Shown: positions 6,018 to 7,110 of the stretch, piece after piece
Numbering within the stretch: the first letter of the stretch is position 1
Layout: each line of letters opens with the position of its first letter
Program-made: the position numbers and the translations under genes
Source: Pseudonocardia sp.
Lineage (GTDB): Bacteria > Actinomycetota > Actinomycetes > Mycobacteriales > Pseudonocardiaceae
Length of the DNA: 7,110 nt
Reading direction: 5' to 3'
NCBI GenBank assembly: GCA_030147065.1
Contig: JASLAP010000331.1
Location: forward strand, 1-7,110
Notes under the pieces: model-generated
Databases searched by the model: none
What the model was told of the DNA's origin: nothing
Seen by the model: the letters and a program-made list of their open reading frames with translations, nothing else

Positions 6018-6391
6018 GAACTGCCCTGTCCGACCCGTTCCGGCTGACCGCCGTCGCCGGCTTCGCACTGTCCGCGGTCGGGATCGTGCTGCAGATCCTC
6101 GGCGGCTGGGAGTACCCCGCCGTCCCGCCGGGGCTGCTGATCGCCCTAGCCGGGGCCGTGGCCGCCCTGCCGCCGGTCCGCTGGTCCCCCGTGATCGCAG
6201 TGCTGGCCGGCGCCTTCATCACCGTCGGCTTCGTCCTGGTCGGCGACCTCGCCACGCTGGTCGGCGACGAGAACACCGCGGTCACGGCCGGGAAGTGGCT
6301 GCAGTTCGTCGGCGTGCTCGCCGGGACCGCGGCGGCCGCGGTCTCGCTGGTGCGTCCCCCGGTGCGCCCGTCGAGCACGACGTCACGGTGA
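6014..6391 (+). CDS. Small four-helix membrane protein of unknown function
   Basis: A 125-residue hydrophobic protein I do not recognise. Four probable membrane helices can be seen at about residues 11-29, 39-55, 58-82 and 95-113, with a short charged N-terminus and a Ser/Thr-Arg tail. There is no signal-peptide cleavage pattern and no catalytic motif; the only strongly polar part is GDLATLVGDENTAVTAGKW (77-95) between helices 3 and 4. The start ATG overlaps the DUF2306 stop (ATGA) and has its own GGGAG (6004-6008) five bases upstream, so it is surely co-translated with that gene. The frame is open far upstream (to 5138) but on top of the DUF2306 gene and the kinase N-terminus, so those codons are not taken as real. 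It may be a partner subunit of the DUF2306 protein, from context only. Its stop codon lies at the edge of the left arm of the terminator-like inverted repeat. Confidence 0.82.
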   Translation: MRTALSDPFRLTAVAGFALSAVGIVLQILGGWEYPAVPPGLLIALAGAVAALPPVRWSPVIAVLAGAFITVGFVLVGDLATLVGDENTAVTAGKWLQFVGVLAGTAAAAVSLVRPPVRPSSTTSR

Positions 6392-6423
6392 TCAACTGGG
6401 CGTTGTCGATCCCGTGACGTCGT
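6377..6423. terminator. Bidirectional terminator-like inverted repeat between convergent genes
   Basis: ACGACGTCACGG (6377-6388) is the perfect reverse complement of CCGTGACGTCGT (6412-6423). The 23-base interior can extend the stem further: GATC (6390-6393) with GATC (6408-6411) and AAC (6394-6396) with GTT (6402-6404), leaving small bulges and a five-base loop. It sits between the stop of the 125-residue membrane protein and the stop of the FetB-like gene. There is no T-run on either side, as is usual for actinobacterial terminators, and the symmetry would serve both strands. Confidence 0.7.
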
Positions 6424-6429
6424 TCTCGA

Positions 6430-6445
6430 CGGCGGTGACCCGCCG
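6430..6445 (-). terminator. Small hairpin just after the FetB-like stop codon
   Basis: CGGCGG (6430-6435) and CCGCCG (6440-6445) can form a 6-bp stem with a four-base loop, starting nine bases beyond the FetB-like stop codon on the minus strand. It may assist the larger inverted repeat in ending that transcript; alone it is a weak call in DNA this GC-rich. Confidence 0.3.
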
Positions 6446-6453
6446 CGCCACCG

Positions 6454-7110
6454 TCAGGACGGCCCGGGCCGGCGGATCCGGCCCCGGGCGACCAGTTCGA
6501 CGACCACGACCACGGCCACCGCCTCGGCGGCCAGCAGCCCGACCAGCACCAGCAGCTGCGCGGCCCCGGCCTGCACCGCGTCCCCGCTGCCGAGCAGCAC
6601 CCCGACGAACGCCCCGGGCAGGGTCACCAGGCCGACTGTGCGGGTCTGGTCCGTCGGCGGCACCAGTGCCTGCGCCGCCGACGGACGGGCCAGCTCCATC
6701 GCGGCGTCGCGCTCCAGCAGGCCCAGCGACAGACCGGCCTCGTACTCGCCGTGGCGGGTGGACAGCTCGTCCAGGGCTCGCCGCCCGGCCAGCGAGGTCG
6801 CGGTCATCGCCCCGCCGATCACGATGCCGCACACCGGCACCAGCGCGATCCCGGTCGGCGGCACGGCCCCGGTGAGCAGCACGACGGTGATCACCGGTGC
6901 CGCGCCGGCCGCGATCGGCAGCACCGCCCAGCCCCCGCTGCGATCGCGGGTCATCCGCCGGGCCGAGGTCAGCGCGGCCACCGCCAGCATCACCAGCACG
7001 AAGGCCGTCGACAGCCACAGCGACCGGACGACGGCCAGGATGATCGCGCTGACCAGGCCCAGCTGCAGCGCCGCCCGCGCCGAGGCGACGACCACGCCGC
7101 GCCCGACACC
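6454..7110 (-). CDS. fetB: FetB/UPF0014-type ABC transporter permease (N-terminus cut by window edge)
   Basis: Integral membrane permease of the UPF0014 family, whose E. coli member FetB works with the ATPase FetA in iron export and oxidative-stress resistance. The 218 visible residues run from GVGRGVVVASARAALQLGL at the window edge to the stop at 6454-6456. Hydrophobic helices alternate with the family's landmarks: a conserved loop after helix 4 with GGAMTATSLAGRRALDELST and RHGEYEAGLSLG, then GLVTLPGAFVGVLLGSGDAV followed by QAGAAQLLVLVGLL and a last helix rich in Val/Ala. Where many members have GNAM the sequence has GGAM. The family is usually about 250-260 residues, so roughly 35-40 N-terminal residues lie beyond base 7110; a GTG at 7093-7095 is internal, not the start. 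Any ATP-binding partner gene would also lie outside. The exact substrate is uncertain: iron is transferred from the E. coli protein. Confidence 0.85.
   Translation of the reverse strand, partial: GVGRGVVVASARAALQLGLVSAIILAVVRSLWLSTAFVLVMLAVAALTSARRMTRDRSGGWAVLPIAAGAAPVITVVLLTGAVPPTGIALVPVCGIVIGGAMTATSLAGRRALDELSTRHGEYEAGLSLGLLERDAAMELARPSAAQALVPPTDQTRTVGLVTLPGAFVGVLLGSGDAVQAGAAQLLVLVGLLAAEAVAVVVVVELVARGRIRRPGPS

Noticed and set aside
6392..7018. 208-codon minus-strand frame overlapping the FetB-like gene
   Set aside because: Arg/Gly/Ala-rich shifted frame; the other minus-strand frame matches the UPF0014 family throughout.

Overview
The window is very GC-rich (clearly above 70% by eye, not computed). 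G/C is strongly preferred at third codon positions, GTG starts are used, and short SD-led or leaderless starts are common. This fits a high-GC actinobacterium; the gene families (IclR, WYL regulators, NarL-type two-component pairs, DUF2306, FetB/UPF0014) would suit a Pseudonocardiales-like genome, but that placement is inference. No RNA gene, mobile element or CRISPR array is visible. Genes cover almost the whole window and no gene-free stretch exceeds about 130 bp.

Left part (1-1815), all on the minus strand: a class I SAM-dependent methyltransferase cut by the left window edge, preceded in the same transcription unit by an IclR-family regulator. Upstream of these lies a broken enoyl-CoA hydratase: only its C-terminal half survives, it carries a one-base frameshift, and its missing front end abuts the stop codon of the next gene.

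Middle part (1816-3373): a WYL-domain regulator (minus) diverges from a small VOC/glyoxalase-like protein (plus). The roughly 106-bp space between them holds two dyad symmetries, a candidate shared control region. The VOC gene converges on the next unit over a short gap with a weak hairpin.

Right-middle part (3449-6391): a two-component system (membrane histidine kinase and NarL/LuxR-type response regulator, minus strand, GTGA overlap) diverges from two plus-strand membrane-protein genes with an ATGA overlap: a DUF2306 protein and a 125-residue four-helix membrane protein I do not recognise. An 18-bp dyad lies in the divergent space, so the kinase/regulator pair may control the membrane pair.

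Right edge (6454-7110): the C-terminal part of a FetB/UPF0014-type permease (minus), converging on the membrane pair. A long inverted repeat between them looks like a bidirectional terminator. Most of the window is ordinary actinobacterial chromosome. The points most worth a second look are the truncated, frameshifted hydratase, the uncharacterised membrane pair next to a two-component system, and the dyads in the two divergent promoter regions. I see no clear sign of a wholly new system.
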